From the NCBI RefSeq assembly GCF_001659685.2, contig NZ_LXYE02000056.1, forward strand, positions 1 through 59,037: DNA of 59,037 nucleotides. Direction: 5' to 3'. Shown one piece after another: positions 9,001 through 17,530 of this stretch (positions are counted from its first letter, which is position 1; each line of letters opens with the position of its first letter). Position numbers and translations under genes: made by a program. The stretch is from Labilibacter marinus (GTDB lineage Bacteria; Bacteroidota; Bacteroidia; Bacteroidales; Marinilabiliaceae). The notes under the pieces are model-generated. The model did not search any database. It was not told the DNA's origin and was given only the letters and a program-made list of their open reading frames with translations.

Positions 9001-10456
9001 CTTCAGAACCTCCTGAAGGTTGCGCATCAATCATGGTGTTTGTTCCAGAACATACTTCAAAGTTGTTGCTGTCAAAGCTGATACTTACCTCTTCAACGTC
9101 TACAATCACGGTGTCTTCTCCCCAGCATGTATTGTTATCTTCAACTCTATATATTAATTCGTATTGACCAACTACCGTAGTCAAGAAATCAGGATTTTGA
9201 ATGTTAGTTACGTTTAGAGGTGAGGTCTGTCCTTTCCATAAATGCGCATATGGAGGTAATCCCCCTGTTGGATTCCCATCTAATTCTAAAAGAATTCCAG
9301 GGCACAGATTAATGGTTTGGAAGGTTGATATTTCTGCTTTTGGGGCAGCTAATACGGTTATTAAAACTGTGCCAACGTCAGAGCAGCTATTGCCATCGGT
9401 AATTGAGTATGTTATAGCATGTGTTCCAGGCCCAGCTTCTTTAGGGTTAAACATGGGGTTGTTCGGGTCGCTTATTCCAGCTCCGGCCCATACTCCCCCT
9501 CCATCTGCACCAATGAGTAAGAAAGGATCTGCGGATTCGCATACGGGAGGTACAGGGTTGATGGAGGCATCTGGTATATCCACAATTAATGCCATTGCTG
9601 TTGTAGTCACAGGTGCGTAATCTCCATCTATTAAATCAACAGGTGGCCCAGGAATGCTAGGGTCATCATAGGGATTACATGTATTCCAATTTCTTAAAGT
9701 TACTTGAAAAAAAGCTCCGACAGGATGATGGTTGGGAATGTAAATATCTAAGGAAGTATTATAGGGTGCTATTGGGCCTTCTATTGGCCCTGGGACGTGA
9801 TTTATTGAACCAACAAAGGGGTAAGCACGAACGCTACCATCAACTTCTGCATCATTAATGGTGCTAGCACCAGTTCCATATATCCATTGAATCCACCTTC
9901 CGTCATTATTAATAACATCATTTTCATCAGGAGGCGTACAGTTCCATTGGCTATTATCCGTAAAATGAAATAAGGCGTCATTGCCAACGCAAATAGGTTT
10001 AACTTTTGGATCAATTAATAATTCTCCACCATTTTTGTCGTCGGTATCCCATACGGTTACAATTTGTTCTTGTACAGAACTAGTACATAACACGCCATCT
10101 ACTATTAAAGTAGCTCGGGGATGATAATTACATTGATTTCCCGTGTTGGGATAAATGTGACTGTGCGTTGCAGACCATTCTTGTGTAGCAAGATTAGTAT
10201 TGGTTGCATTAACAATTTCTACAGGGTTACCGTCGTCCCAATCATATTGGATTTGTACGTTACCTGTTCCCCCATCATTAACGCCTCGGTAAATGATTTT
10301 CCAATCTACATCTACGGGTGCGCATTTTCCTTTCGGAATAATATCATTAGCTTTTCCAACTATAGTACAATCCTGAGCCAGAGCTGCATGTGAAAACAGC
10401 AATAGCAGAATAGTTAAAAAAACCAAGTGACTTGTGTTGTTGTGTTGATTAATCAC
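6020..10456 (-). CDS. Large PKD-repeat surface protein, type B T9SS cargo
   Basis: A 1478-residue secreted protein with a signal peptide ending near HAALAQ. The first 700 residues hold Ig-like domains rich in paired cysteines. From about 715 to 1370 there are eight PKD repeats marked by WDFGDG-like motifs (for example YYWDFGNG, YQWTFGDG, YEWDFGDG, FLWNYGDG), many preceded by a C-S-P-L turn. The last 85 residues, from PNAFTPNPAGENDG, are the gliding-motility-associated (CHU_C, type B) T9SS sorting domain. It is probably a cell-surface adhesin or motility-type protein exported with the PorP/SprF protein encoded just downstream. The ligand is unknown. Confidence 0.9.
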   Translation of the reverse strand: MINQHNNTSHLVFLTILLLLFSHAALAQDCTIVGKANDIIPKGKCAPVDVDWKIIYRGVNDGGTGNVQIQYDWDDGNPVEIVNATNTNLATQEWSATHSHIYPNTGNQCNYHPRATLIVDGVLCTSSVQEQIVTVWDTDDKNGGELLIDPKVKPICVGNDALFHFTDNSQWNCTPPDENDVINNDGRWIQWIYGTGASTINDAEVDGSVRAYPFVGSINHVPGPIEGPIAPYNTSLDIYIPNHHPVGAFFQVTLRNWNTCNPYDDPSIPGPPVDLIDGDYAPVTTTAMALIVDIPDASINPVPPVCESADPFLLIGADGGGVWAGAGISDPNNPMFNPKEAGPGTHAITYSITDGNSCSDVGTVLITVLAAPKAEISTFQTINLCPGILLELDGNPTGGLPPYAHLWKGQTSPLNVTNIQNPDFLTTVVGQYELIYRVEDNNTCWGEDTVIVDVEEVSISFDSNNFEVCSGTNTMIDAQPSGGSEVFVFHEWTGARTDKLSETDVQNPTFIADEPGVYSYTYKVRDSFGCEDTETITITVHEKPDSDAGLNINECGLQSSLDATPSIGVGLWKIISAPGSLSFNSFSSPTAHIISDTYGTYQLRWIEDNNSCKDSADLSVTFTEIPTPTVMDDKDTCALSIQIIAHKHAGVGQWVVAENVGIVSFIDDLNSTTQVNVDTPGKYKFAWLEDNGNGCTGSDTVEINFHQVPTANLTPPPAVECTPLEVNFENTSSNADSYYWDFGNGIISNLENPSQVFTNKTPLPVDYEITLIANTNNGCSDTVKHITKVAPTPISYFDADIKIGCSPLNSTFINKSQGGTSYQWTFGDGSTGTDVENPSHTFTNSEAFIQSFEVELVTINEYNCSDTSSLFTTVYPKQEFNLSAVPDSGCSPLNTNFLADPGAYIYEWDFGDGNLIKGANYYNKVFENSSDIKAKHNIKLYTTSFYGCLDTTEATITVLPSPQTYFEPNDFTVCSPKKVQFTNSTENIETSVWKFGDGETLTTNSNEDVEHIYTNDSFTPQDYRITLITENSFGCIDSMQGFTSVNPMVTAKITGEGEACSPLEISFGNESVGANTFLWNYGDGNTSSGYLGLNLFRNNTETDKEYEVSMIASSPYGCSDTAYTNVMVYATPIANFEATPEEIQMPASTVTINNLTEGDNWEYLWDFGDGQTSTEKQPNEYTYDDFGLYEISLKVSSNKCEDIQKKEIRIIAGIPTVEYGPPTQGCPALKVDFYSTTKNAESYLWEFGDENISTDPNPTHTYYTEGTYIVKLTVQGPGGMTIKDDLVINVYPEPTALFDVFPNVVTIPGEAVSFANKSYGANTYLWDFGDGQTSIEHSPTHEYTTKGNYDITLDAENEYGCTSSYIQKEAVTANEGGKIKFPNAFTPNPAGENDGRYDRTDNNNYVFYPAVQKGVEEYELQIYSRWGQLLFESNDIEVGWNGYYQSQLCTQGVYIWKATCRFSTGQVKVYTGDVTLLR

Positions 10457-10829
10457 TGTGGTTGTTTTAAGAATGTCGTGTTGACCTCTTAAACGGAAGT
10501 TTTTTGAAATAGTTTTGATTAAACTCCGATTTTTATTGATTAAACTGAAAAGAAGAAGGTGTGTTTGTGCTTATGATAAGTCTTTTGTGCACTTATTTCA
10601 GTTTTGTATATGATTGATAAAAACGAGTAATGTAGAAATGATGATACCATTCCTTTAAATATGATTTATGTCAGGATTGTACTGTTTGTAAGGGTTTTCT
10701 GAGAATAGTCATATTTTGGAATCATAATAAGTCCGAATTTTACATCAGAAACAATATCCATAAAGTTGTCTTGTGTTATTCATCTGAGATGAATGAAAAA
10801 AGCCGGCTTTGTTGATAAAAAATAAGGAT
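10457..10829. other. Divergent intergenic region with operator-like palindromes
   Basis: The gap separates the leftward PKD gene from the rightward proline dehydrogenase. It contains a perfect 8-1-8 palindrome, ATTCATCTGAGATGAAT, at 10778-10794, about 35 bases before the proline dehydrogenase ATG. A second perfect palindrome, AAAGCCGGCTTT, is at 10799-10810. Both positions suit a regulator of proline dehydrogenase. No TAnnTTTG promoter match was found on either strand. No coding region is supported. Confidence 0.45.
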
Positions 10830-11741
10830 ATGATTAATAAGGCAATAGCATCTGTGATTCCATATTTTCCAAAGAAGTTTATTTGGATGTTTTCAAAGAA
10901 ATATATTGCTGGTGTTACAGTGCAGGATGCAATTAAGGCTTCAAAAAGCCTTAATTCTAGAGGGGTTTGTGTAACGGTGGATTTGTTGGGGGAGTTTATT
11001 GAGAATATAGATCAGGCTAACGTAAATAGGGATGAATATTTACAAATAATAGAAGCTTTTGAAGTAGCTAAAGTAGAGGGTAATTATTCGTTAAAACCTA
11101 CGAGTTTTGGTTTGTTGATTGACCCTGAGAAATGTTATCAGAATATTAGGGCAATCGTTGCCTTGGCGGCTAAGTACGAAAATTTTGTTAGGATTGATAT
11201 GGAAGATTCTAAATGTGTGGATTTAGAATTAACCTTATATAAAAGATTGAAATTAGAGTTTCCTAATCATGTGGGCTTGGTATTGCAAGCATACCTTAGA
11301 AGGACTCGGGCGGATATTGAAACGTTGTTGCAATTACACACGCCTGATTCACCATTGGATTTTAGATTGTGTAAGGGGATATATAACGAAGCAGAGGAAA
11401 TTGCTTATAAAGATGGGCAAGAGATTAATGACAACTATTTAATGTTGTTAGACTTATTGCTATACAATGGGGTGTATGTAGGTATTGCAACCCATGATAA
11501 GGCTTTGATAAAAGGGGCTTATCAGTTAATTGATAAATATCAAGTACCTGATGATATGTACGAGTTTCAGATGCTTTATGGAGTAACTCCTGAGTTGAGA
11601 AATAAGGTAGTGGGTGATGGTAAAAAAATGCGGGTTTATGTTCCTTATGGAGAGGACTGGTTTGGTTATTCTACCAGAAGATTAAAGGAAAATCCCAAAA
11701 TGGCAGAGCATATCATCAAATCGGTTTTTGTAAAAGGTTAG
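10830..11741 (+). CDS. Proline dehydrogenase (monofunctional, FAD-dependent)
   Basis: This enzyme oxidises proline to pyrroline-5-carboxylate, passing electrons to the respiratory chain; it is the first step of proline catabolism. The roughly 303-residue TIM barrel shows the family motifs DMED, QAYLRR, RLCKGIY, ATHD, EFQMLYGV and, near the C-terminus, GYSTRRLKENP, whose paired arginines bind the proline carboxylate. The reading frame extends 21 bases upstream to a TTG at 10809. ATG 10830 is preferred because it is a standard codon and the frame before it is lysine-rich. No pyrroline-5-carboxylate dehydrogenase gene lies nearby, so that step is encoded elsewhere. Confidence 0.9.
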   Translation: MINKAIASVIPYFPKKFIWMFSKKYIAGVTVQDAIKASKSLNSRGVCVTVDLLGEFIENIDQANVNRDEYLQIIEAFEVAKVEGNYSLKPTSFGLLIDPEKCYQNIRAIVALAAKYENFVRIDMEDSKCVDLELTLYKRLKLEFPNHVGLVLQAYLRRTRADIETLLQLHTPDSPLDFRLCKGIYNEAEEIAYKDGQEINDNYLMLLDLLLYNGVYVGIATHDKALIKGAYQLIDKYQVPDDMYEFQMLYGVTPELRNKVVGDGKKMRVYVPYGEDWFGYSTRRLKENPKMAEHIIKSVFVKG

Positions 11742-11767
11742 GTTAATATATTGGTTATGTTTATGAG

Positions 11768-11802
11768 TGGGTAAGGTCGGGGAAGATCTTACCCATTTTT
11801 TT
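11768..11802. terminator. Terminator between convergent genes
   Basis: A stem of 11 bp (TGGGTAAGGTC paired with GATCTTACCCA, one G-T pair) has a short GGGGAA loop and then a T run on the plus strand. It ends proline dehydrogenase transcription and may also serve the leftward MATE gene, whose stop codon touches the T run. Confidence 0.8.
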
Positions 11803-13103
11803 TATTGCAATTTTACGTAAACAGCTCTTTTTGCCAACAAGCTTTGCAATACACTTCGCGAAAACATAAAAAGTAACATAGATAACCATAAGGCATGCAT
11901 GCCAATTTTATCATGCAATACATAATATGGAATAAAGAAAAATCCAATGGAGGCGATGAGCATTGTGTTTCGCATGGCTTTAGAAGCAGTAGCGCCAATA
12001 TAAATGCCATCCCAAATAAATGAGCCAAAACTTGCTATAGGTATAAAAACAAGCCAAGGCAGATAAATAGAAGCTTCGTTTAGTACATTTTCTTTATTGG
12101 TAAAAAATAATAAGAGCTCACCTCCCCATATATAGTAGCTCATGGTAAATGAAATTCCAAAAATGCTACCCCATAGAAATAACTTTTTGCTAGCTTCAAT
12201 TAGTTTAGCTTTATTTTTAGAGCCAAAATACTTTCCAACAATAGCTTCAGCTGCGTAGGCGAATCCATCTAAAAAGTAGGAGAATAAGAATAAGAACTGA
12301 AGCAAAGCGCTGTTGGCAGCCAATGCAACATCACCAAAACCAGCCGATTTAGAGGTGAAGAATGTAAAGACCGCAATAACGCACCAGGTTCTTATAAATA
12401 TATCTCCGCTTACATTTAAAAAACGTTTAAATTCCGAAACTATCAGAATTGATTTCAGTTTTAAATAGGTAAGTGTGTTTCTATATTTTTTTAAAAATAG
12501 GATGAGGGATAGAATAAAACCTGTGTATTGGGCAATGACAGAACCTAATGCCACTCCTGTTTCGTTCATCCCGTAGTTTTTTACTAATACAAAACTACAT
12601 GCAATATTCACGATATTAATTAAAACCGAAATGAGCATGGGGTATACTGCATTTTGCATTCCTAAAAACCATCCGTTAATAACCATAAGTGAGATGGCTG
12701 CCGGTGCGGCCCAAATGCGAACGTAAAAATAGTTACTGGCTAGTTCTTTAACTTCCGCAGAACCATCTAACATGAGGAAACTGAGTTTCTCCAGCCCTGT
12801 TTGAAAGATGAGTAAAAACAGACTTCCAAGTATGGCAATTAACATACCTCGAAAAAGAACCATAGCCATTTCCTGGTCGCTGTTTTTTCCATATGCCTGA
12901 GCGGCAATTCCGCTAATACTCATTCTTAAAAAGGCGAAGCCCCAGTATACAAAGTTGAAAATTACTCCACCTAAGGCTACTGCTCCCATAAATAGTTCGG
13001 AGTCTAAATATCCCATTAAATGCAAGTCAACCATGCTTAATAATGGAACGGTAAGGTTAGTAAGTATGTTAGGTATTGATAATTTTAATATGTCTTTGTG
13101 CAC
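11802..13103 (-). CDS. MATE family multidrug/metabolite exporter (DinF-like)
   Basis: A 433-residue inner-membrane protein with about twelve hydrophobic segments in two homologous halves. It starts MHKDILKLSIPNILTNLTVPLLSMVD, a typical opening of the DinF branch of MATE transporters (P-N-I-L-T-N at the cytoplasmic end of helix 1 and an acidic residue in the helix). These exporters use Na+ or H+ gradients to expel cationic compounds. Length is normal. The substrate cannot be predicted. It is a single gene facing away from superoxide dismutase. Confidence 0.9.
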   Translation of the reverse strand: MHKDILKLSIPNILTNLTVPLLSMVDLHLMGYLDSELFMGAVALGGVIFNFVYWGFAFLRMSISGIAAQAYGKNSDQEMAMVLFRGMLIAILGSLFLLIFQTGLEKLSFLMLDGSAEVKELASNYFYVRIWAAPAAISLMVINGWFLGMQNAVYPMLISVLINIVNIACSFVLVKNYGMNETGVALGSVIAQYTGFILSLILFLKKYRNTLTYLKLKSILIVSEFKRFLNVSGDIFIRTWCVIAVFTFFTSKSAGFGDVALAANSALLQFLFLFSYFLDGFAYAAEAIVGKYFGSKNKAKLIEASKKLFLWGSIFGISFTMSYYIWGGELLLFFTNKENVLNEASIYLPWLVFIPIASFGSFIWDGIYIGATASKAMRNTMLIASIGFFFIPYYVLHDKIGMHALWLSMLLFMFSRSVLQSLLAKRAVYVKLQ

Positions 13104-13231
13104 TGTAAGTCATTTAATTTAGAGTGTGCGAAGATAATATTTTGAAAATGCTTTAAACAATTTATTATCGTCGCTGTTTAACTTCTGAATTTCAAAACGG
13201 AAAAAAAGATATAAAAATCTTAATAAATAGT

Positions 13232-13262
13232 TTTGATTTAATCTAAATAAGAAATAAATTTG
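13232..13262 (+). promoter_or_regulatory. Bacteroidota-type promoter of superoxide dismutase
   Basis: TTTG at 13232-13235 is followed after exactly 19 bases by TAAATTTG at 13255-13262, an exact match to TTTG-N19-TAnnTTTG. The ATG lies 37 bases further on. Confidence 0.8.
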
Positions 13263-13299
13263 TATCATATTCATTTAACCAATAGAATAAAGAAATATT

Positions 13300-13902
13300 A
13301 TGGCATTTGAATTACCAAAATTAGATTACGCATACGATGCATTAGAGCCACATATTGATGCGCGCACAATGGAGATTCACCATTCTAAGCATCATGCAGC
13401 ATATACTAATAACCTTAACGGGGCTATTGAAGGAACAGAGTTAGCAGGAAAATCAATTGAAGATATTCTAGTGGGAATTTCGGGTCACTCAACTGCAGTG
13501 AGAAATAACGGAGGTGGTTTTTATAACCACAACTTATTTTGGAAATCAATGTCTCCGAATGGAGGTGGAGTTCCTACTGGAGAAGTTTTACAAGCGATTG
13601 AAAAGAATTTTGGTTCGTTTGACGCTTTTAAAGATGAATTTTCGAAAGCTGCGGCTACTCGTTTTGGCTCTGGATGGGCTTGGTTAGTAAAAAAAGAAGA
13701 TGGAAGTTTAGTAGTAAGCTCAACTCCAAATCAGGATAATCCATTAATGGATATTGCCGAAGTTAAAGGTACGCCAATTTTAGGGTTAGATGTTTGGGAG
13801 CACGCTTATTATTTAAAATATCAAAACTTACGTCCAAATTATATTCAGGCATTTTGGGATGTTGTGAATTGGGACGAAGTTTCTAAAGGATTAATAGGTT
13901 AG
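13300..13902 (+). CDS. Superoxide dismutase, Fe/Mn family
   Basis: The 200-residue enzyme converts superoxide to peroxide and oxygen in the cytoplasm. Metal ligands are visible: His27 (MEIHHSKHH), His77 (FYNHNLFW), Asp164 and His168 (DVWEHAYY). Gly-rich GGGFYNH and Gln145 in the TPNQDNPL segment resemble Mn or cambialistic enzymes more than strict Fe enzymes, so metal choice is left open. It is monocistronic, with its own promoter and terminator. Confidence 0.95.
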   Translation: MAFELPKLDYAYDALEPHIDARTMEIHHSKHHAAYTNNLNGAIEGTELAGKSIEDILVGISGHSTAVRNNGGGFYNHNLFWKSMSPNGGGVPTGEVLQAIEKNFGSFDAFKDEFSKAAATRFGSGWAWLVKKEDGSLVVSSTPNQDNPLMDIAEVKGTPILGLDVWEHAYYLKYQNLRPNYIQAFWDVVNWDEVSKGLIG

Positions 13903-13927
13903 TTTGTTTATTTTGTCTGGGTAATGT

Positions 13928-13961
13928 GGGGTGTTCGTTTAACGAGCACCTCATTTTTTTT
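13928..13961 (+). terminator. Intrinsic terminator of superoxide dismutase
   Basis: A 10-bp stem (GGGGTGTTCG paired with CGAGCACCTC, two wobble pairs) with a loop of five is followed by eight T. It lies 25 bases after the stop codon. Confidence 0.8.
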
Positions 13962-14053
13962 GCTCTTTTTTGATGTGTTAGGTCAAAAATAATAGGGAAA
14001 AGTGCAAGTAATAGTTAGTTTTGAATAATAAAGTTTGAAACCTATTACAACTT

Positions 14054-15094
14054 GTGAAAATCTTAAAATTAAAAATTAAGACAATAGTATTTTATTTAGT
14101 TTCCTTATTGCCATTTAAATTCGTTAGAAAGTTGGCCAATAGGAATCTGCTTGTTATTAATTATCACAGTATTTTAGGTGTTGATTCGGATGCAGTCATT
14201 AATGAAAATACATACCGAACAGCTCAGCAATTTGAAGAAGATATTCTATACTTGAAAAAGAACTTTCAATTTGTCACTCTTGTAGATATTATTGAAAGTA
14301 AAAAAAATGGAAAACCATTACCTAAGAATAGTGTCTACTTGACTTTTGATGATGGGTTAAGTGTTGTTTATGATATCTTTCGTCCCATTTTATTGAAGTA
14401 CGATATTTCTGCATCGTTTTTCATAAACCCTACATTTGTTGATAATAAGGAATTACATTATCAGCGCAAGAAAAATCTCATTGAAGAAAGAGTTACAGAG
14501 GCTCAGATAGATTCTAATAGAAGCCGTTGGGAAGCATTTTTTACAGAAGTTAGAATTCAGGATGGTGATTTTAAAACTTCTTTGTCTCAGGTTAATTATG
14601 CACAATCTCACATATTAAACGAGATGCTTCAGCTTTTTGAGATAGATGTAAGTGAATACTTAAGTGAGCAATCTATCTATTTATCAACGGAAGAAATTAA
14701 TGAAATGATTTCAGAAGGGTTTACTTTTGGTGGCCATAGTATGGATCATCCTAAATATGATGAATTAAGTTTGAATGAACAGTATGAGCAAACTTGCAAA
14801 AGTATAAAATGGGTTAAGGAAAAGTTTCGTTTAGATTATTCTGTTTTTGCTTTTCCTCTGCGCGACCACGATATCTCTATGGAACTTTTTGATAGGATTA
14901 AACCCTTTAGTGATATTACTTTTGGAGTTATTGGAGTAGGGGATGATGTTATTCCTAATCACATTCAACGTATCGATGTAGAATCTACAGGTCTTAAAAT
15001 TTCAATAGTACTCAAGTTTGAGTATTTTAAATTTATATTATTACGTTTGATGGGTAGAAAAAAATACCAAAGGCCTACCCATTTCAAAAAGTAG
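14054..15094 (+). CDS. Polysaccharide deacetylase (NodB/CE4 family)
   Basis: A 346-residue protein with an N-terminal hydrophobic segment that likely anchors it to the inner membrane. NodB motifs are present: TFDDG (Asp99/Asp100) and HSMDHP (His228, His232), which bind the metal, and AFPLRDHD in place of the usual aromatic motif. CE4 enzymes remove N-acetyl (or O-acetyl) groups from glycans. An insertion of about 70 residues (roughly 135-205) sits between the two metal motifs. The start is GTG, with no better ATG near. It precedes a flippase by nine bases and probably opens the polysaccharide locus. Confidence 0.85.
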   Translation: MKILKLKIKTIVFYLVSLLPFKFVRKLANRNLLVINYHSILGVDSDAVINENTYRTAQQFEEDILYLKKNFQFVTLVDIIESKKNGKPLPKNSVYLTFDDGLSVVYDIFRPILLKYDISASFFINPTFVDNKELHYQRKKNLIEERVTEAQIDSNRSRWEAFFTEVRIQDGDFKTSLSQVNYAQSHILNEMLQLFEIDVSEYLSEQSIYLSTEEINEMISEGFTFGGHSMDHPKYDELSLNEQYEQTCKSIKWVKEKFRLDYSVFAFPLRDHDISMELFDRIKPFSDITFGVIGVGDDVIPNHIQRIDVESTGLKISIVLKFEYFKFILLRLMGRKKYQRPTHFKK

Positions 15095-15103
15095 TATTTC
15101 AAA

Positions 15104-16666
15104 ATGTCGAACTCGCATAAGAAGCAACTTATAAATAATACACTTTGGGTGTATGCAGGTAAAATAATCACACAGGTTATTGGCCTTGTTGCAACTATAT
15201 TGGTAATTCGAAAATTGCCAGTGGAGACTTATGGAGCTTATACGTTTTTATTTGGATTGTTTTTTGTTTATCAGTTATTTATCACCAGCCCTATAAAAAA
15301 TGTAATTCTGCGATATGTACCTGAATTAGTAGTTGCAAGAAGTTATGTTATAGTTAGAAAGTTAGTACTGTATTCTCATTTTTTTGCCATAGCTTTTATA
15401 GGTTTATTCTCATTCCTGCTTTACATTTTTCAAGAGGACTTTGCTTCCTTTTTTAATTTTCCAGACTTTAAAATATACTTCGCGGCATTTATCGTTTTTG
15501 TGTTCTGTTATGCTTTGAAAGTAATGTCGGAAACTATTATTGCATCTTTTTTGAAGCATCCCATAAGTGCTAAGGCTAATGTTGTGGTAGTAGTCGTACG
15601 CTCTTCCCTATATTTATACTTCTTGTCAGATATTTCAGTTGACTTATTGTTGTATGTAGAGGCTTTGGTTTCGGTATTGTTCTTTGTAATTGTACTGAGG
15701 GCAATGATAGCTGAATTAGTGAAAAAAGATGCAGAAGTTCAGGAACAAGGTACAGAGCTAGGTTTAATTAAAAATAGAGTTTTGAGGTTTTATAGCCTTT
15801 CTTTCTTTTCAGAACTGGGTTATGGTATCATCGGAAAAACAAGTGACCAATATATTATTGCGGCAATATCTTCACCTTTCTATGTTGGCTTATATGGGTT
15901 TGCTCTAAAAATATATGAGATGTTTTATAAGGTTTTACCATTCAGGGAATTTGAATCGGTTTTAAAACCTGTTTTTTTTAAGCGGTTTTCGAAGACAACT
16001 GATGATAGAGAAATCAATGCATTTTATAATTTTAGTATAAAAGTTCTTTTGCCTCTTTTTATTTTTCCAGTATTATATTTCTTCATATTCGGTAAAGGCA
16101 TTATTATTCATGTTTTTGAGGCTAAGTACCTTCCTGCGTATTGGGTGGCTTGTGTTTCTTTATTCGGACTAATTTTTCAAGGCTTGTTTTACCCCTTAAA
16201 TCTGGTTATACAATTAAAAGAGCGTGTTGAGATTAATTTATATTCGAGGATAGTAGTGATATTTAGCATTGCAGCTGGTGTTTATGCCATGCAGTATTGG
16301 GGTATTGTTGGAGTTGCAGCAGCAACGGTAACAGGAGAATTGTTGAAAAACTTGTTAATGTTATTTATGATCAGGAAATATCAAATAATTAAGTATGATA
16401 AAGTATTGTTAATTCGATATGGTTTCATTTCAATATTGATGCTTATCGTTTTTGTACCTTTTATGGTTAATTTAGAGAGTGTACTAGGGTTACTACTGGG
16501 GTCTATGATATTTTCTTTTCTTTGGCTTTTATTATTAATCAATTTTCACCCTTTGAATGATCTTGAAGTTACGAAGTTAAAAGAAGTATTGGCTGGGAAT
16601 AAAAGAATAAAAAAAATATTAAAGCCCTTAGCATCTTTATTAAGAGTAGTTATCTTAATAAAATAG
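15104..16666 (+). CDS. Lipid-linked oligosaccharide flippase (Wzx-like, MOP superfamily)
   Basis: A 520-residue membrane protein with about 12-14 hydrophobic segments. It starts with the Wzx-type segment INNTLWVYAGKIITQVIGLV and has the ETYGAYTFLFG motif common in this family. It would move undecaprenyl-linked glycan units across the inner membrane. It is one of two flippases in the locus; the other is at 21956. It is paired with the deacetylase nine bases upstream and convergent with the VOC gene downstream. Which glycan it carries is unknown. Confidence 0.85.
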   Translation: MSNSHKKQLINNTLWVYAGKIITQVIGLVATILVIRKLPVETYGAYTFLFGLFFVYQLFITSPIKNVILRYVPELVVARSYVIVRKLVLYSHFFAIAFIGLFSFLLYIFQEDFASFFNFPDFKIYFAAFIVFVFCYALKVMSETIIASFLKHPISAKANVVVVVVRSSLYLYFLSDISVDLLLYVEALVSVLFFVIVLRAMIAELVKKDAEVQEQGTELGLIKNRVLRFYSLSFFSELGYGIIGKTSDQYIIAAISSPFYVGLYGFALKIYEMFYKVLPFREFESVLKPVFFKRFSKTTDDREINAFYNFSIKVLLPLFIFPVLYFFIFGKGIIIHVFEAKYLPAYWVACVSLFGLIFQGLFYPLNLVIQLKERVEINLYSRIVVIFSIAAGVYAMQYWGIVGVAAATVTGELLKNLLMLFMIRKYQIIKYDKVLLIRYGFISILMLIVFVPFMVNLESVLGLLLGSMIFSFLWLLLLINFHPLNDLEVTKLKEVLAGNKRIKKILKPLASLLRVVILIK

Positions 16667-16677
16667 AAGTGATTAAC

Positions 16678-17097
16678 TTATTCTTTAATGATGTTGGCTT
16701 TTTTTTCGGTGTCAATCAGTTCAATGTTAAGATTGTTTTTTGCAAGCATAAATGCAATATCATTATTTTCAAAAGCTTCTCCAGGTGCTGGAGGTGAAAT
16801 AAGATGCAGTCCTGTAGTTTTTAGCTGAGATATCTCAGCTTTTAAGTTTCCGACTTTAAAACATATGTGATGAAGACCGCCTCCTCTTCTAGCAAAAGCA
16901 TAAATAGGAGAATCCTCATTTAAGGGTTCAAGAAGTTTTATGGTTAGTGATTCAGGTTTTTCCATAAAGACAACTTTAACTTTTTGTTTTACATTAATAG
17001 TTTCTTCAGTCATTTGAGAGTACCCAAAACAATCTACCCATTGCTTGATACCTTTGGTAATAGATTTTACCACTAATCCAAGGTGATCTATGTTCAT
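16678..17097 (-). CDS. VOC-superfamily protein, methylmalonyl-CoA epimerase-like
   Basis: A 139-residue vicinal-oxygen-chelate protein (glyoxalase fold) with the paired-motif layout of methylmalonyl-CoA epimerases. Candidate metal ligands are His5 (DHLGLVV), His76 or His77 (GGGLHHICF) and Glu126 (NIELID). Members act on small acids or acyl-CoA thioesters. Its position inside a polysaccharide locus rich in acyltransferases and an acyl-AMP ligase suggests a role in making an acyl substituent, but this is only context. It is the only minus-strand gene between 14 and 47.8 kb and ends 11 bases from the flippase. Confidence 0.75.
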   Translation of the reverse strand: MNIDHLGLVVKSITKGIKQWVDCFGYSQMTEETINVKQKVKVVFMEKPESLTIKLLEPLNEDSPIYAFARRGGGLHHICFKVGNLKAEISQLKTTGLHLISPPAPGEAFENNDIAFMLAKNNLNIELIDTEKKANIIKE

Positions 17098-17530
17098 TTG
17101 AAAAATTGTTTATATTTAATATTGAAATAAATATAGTTTTTTTTCATTAAAAAAGTATTGTGGGATTGTAAATTAGCATATTTATATGTGGAAAGACTGG
17201 AATATTTAGTAGGTGAGTATAAAAAACAGCCTTTTATTGGGATGTAATTTCCTTATTGTAGATGATAAACTAGTTAAATATTTTTTCCTCTAAAAATACT
17301 TAACTTTCGTCATATAAAATGTACTGTATCCTATAAGTGTATTACATTTGGTTGCAGATTTAGCGCGTAAGTTATAAAGGAATATTATTTAAATTTAAAG
17401 TAAGGTTCTATTTTACTTTATGTTAAAAAATAAATATAATCAGGGCAGAGATTGGTAATCTTAGTATAAAGATATTTAGATATAATGTTTTACTATTGTG
17501 TTACCCAGTAAAATAAGAAAAAAATAGACT
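17098..17530. other. Leader/promoter region of the main polysaccharide operon
   Basis: This 433-base gap is strongly AT-rich and has no supported gene. It separates the leftward VOC gene from the OPX gene. A single TAnnTTTG box (TACATTTG, 17343-17350) lies about 180 bases before the OPX start, but no TTTG sits 19 bases upstream of it, so promoter status is weak. No invertible promoter repeats and no transcription antiterminator (UpxY/NusG-like) gene are visible. Confidence 0.4.

Noticed and set aside
9201-9620. 139-codon frame on the plus strand
   Set aside because: It lies wholly antisense to the PKD-repeat gene, and its translation is low-complexity Pro/Gly/Ser typical of a shadow frame.
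7000-10000. Repeats in the PKD gene considered as a CRISPR or DNA repeat
   Set aside because: The similarity is at protein level (WDFGDG motifs) with variable spacing of 80-90 codons; DNA-level identity is low.
17343-17350. TACATTTG as the polysaccharide operon promoter
   Set aside because: Only the -7 box matches; there is no TTTG 19 bases upstream, and such boxes are expected by chance in this AT-rich DNA. It is mentioned only in the intergenic entry.
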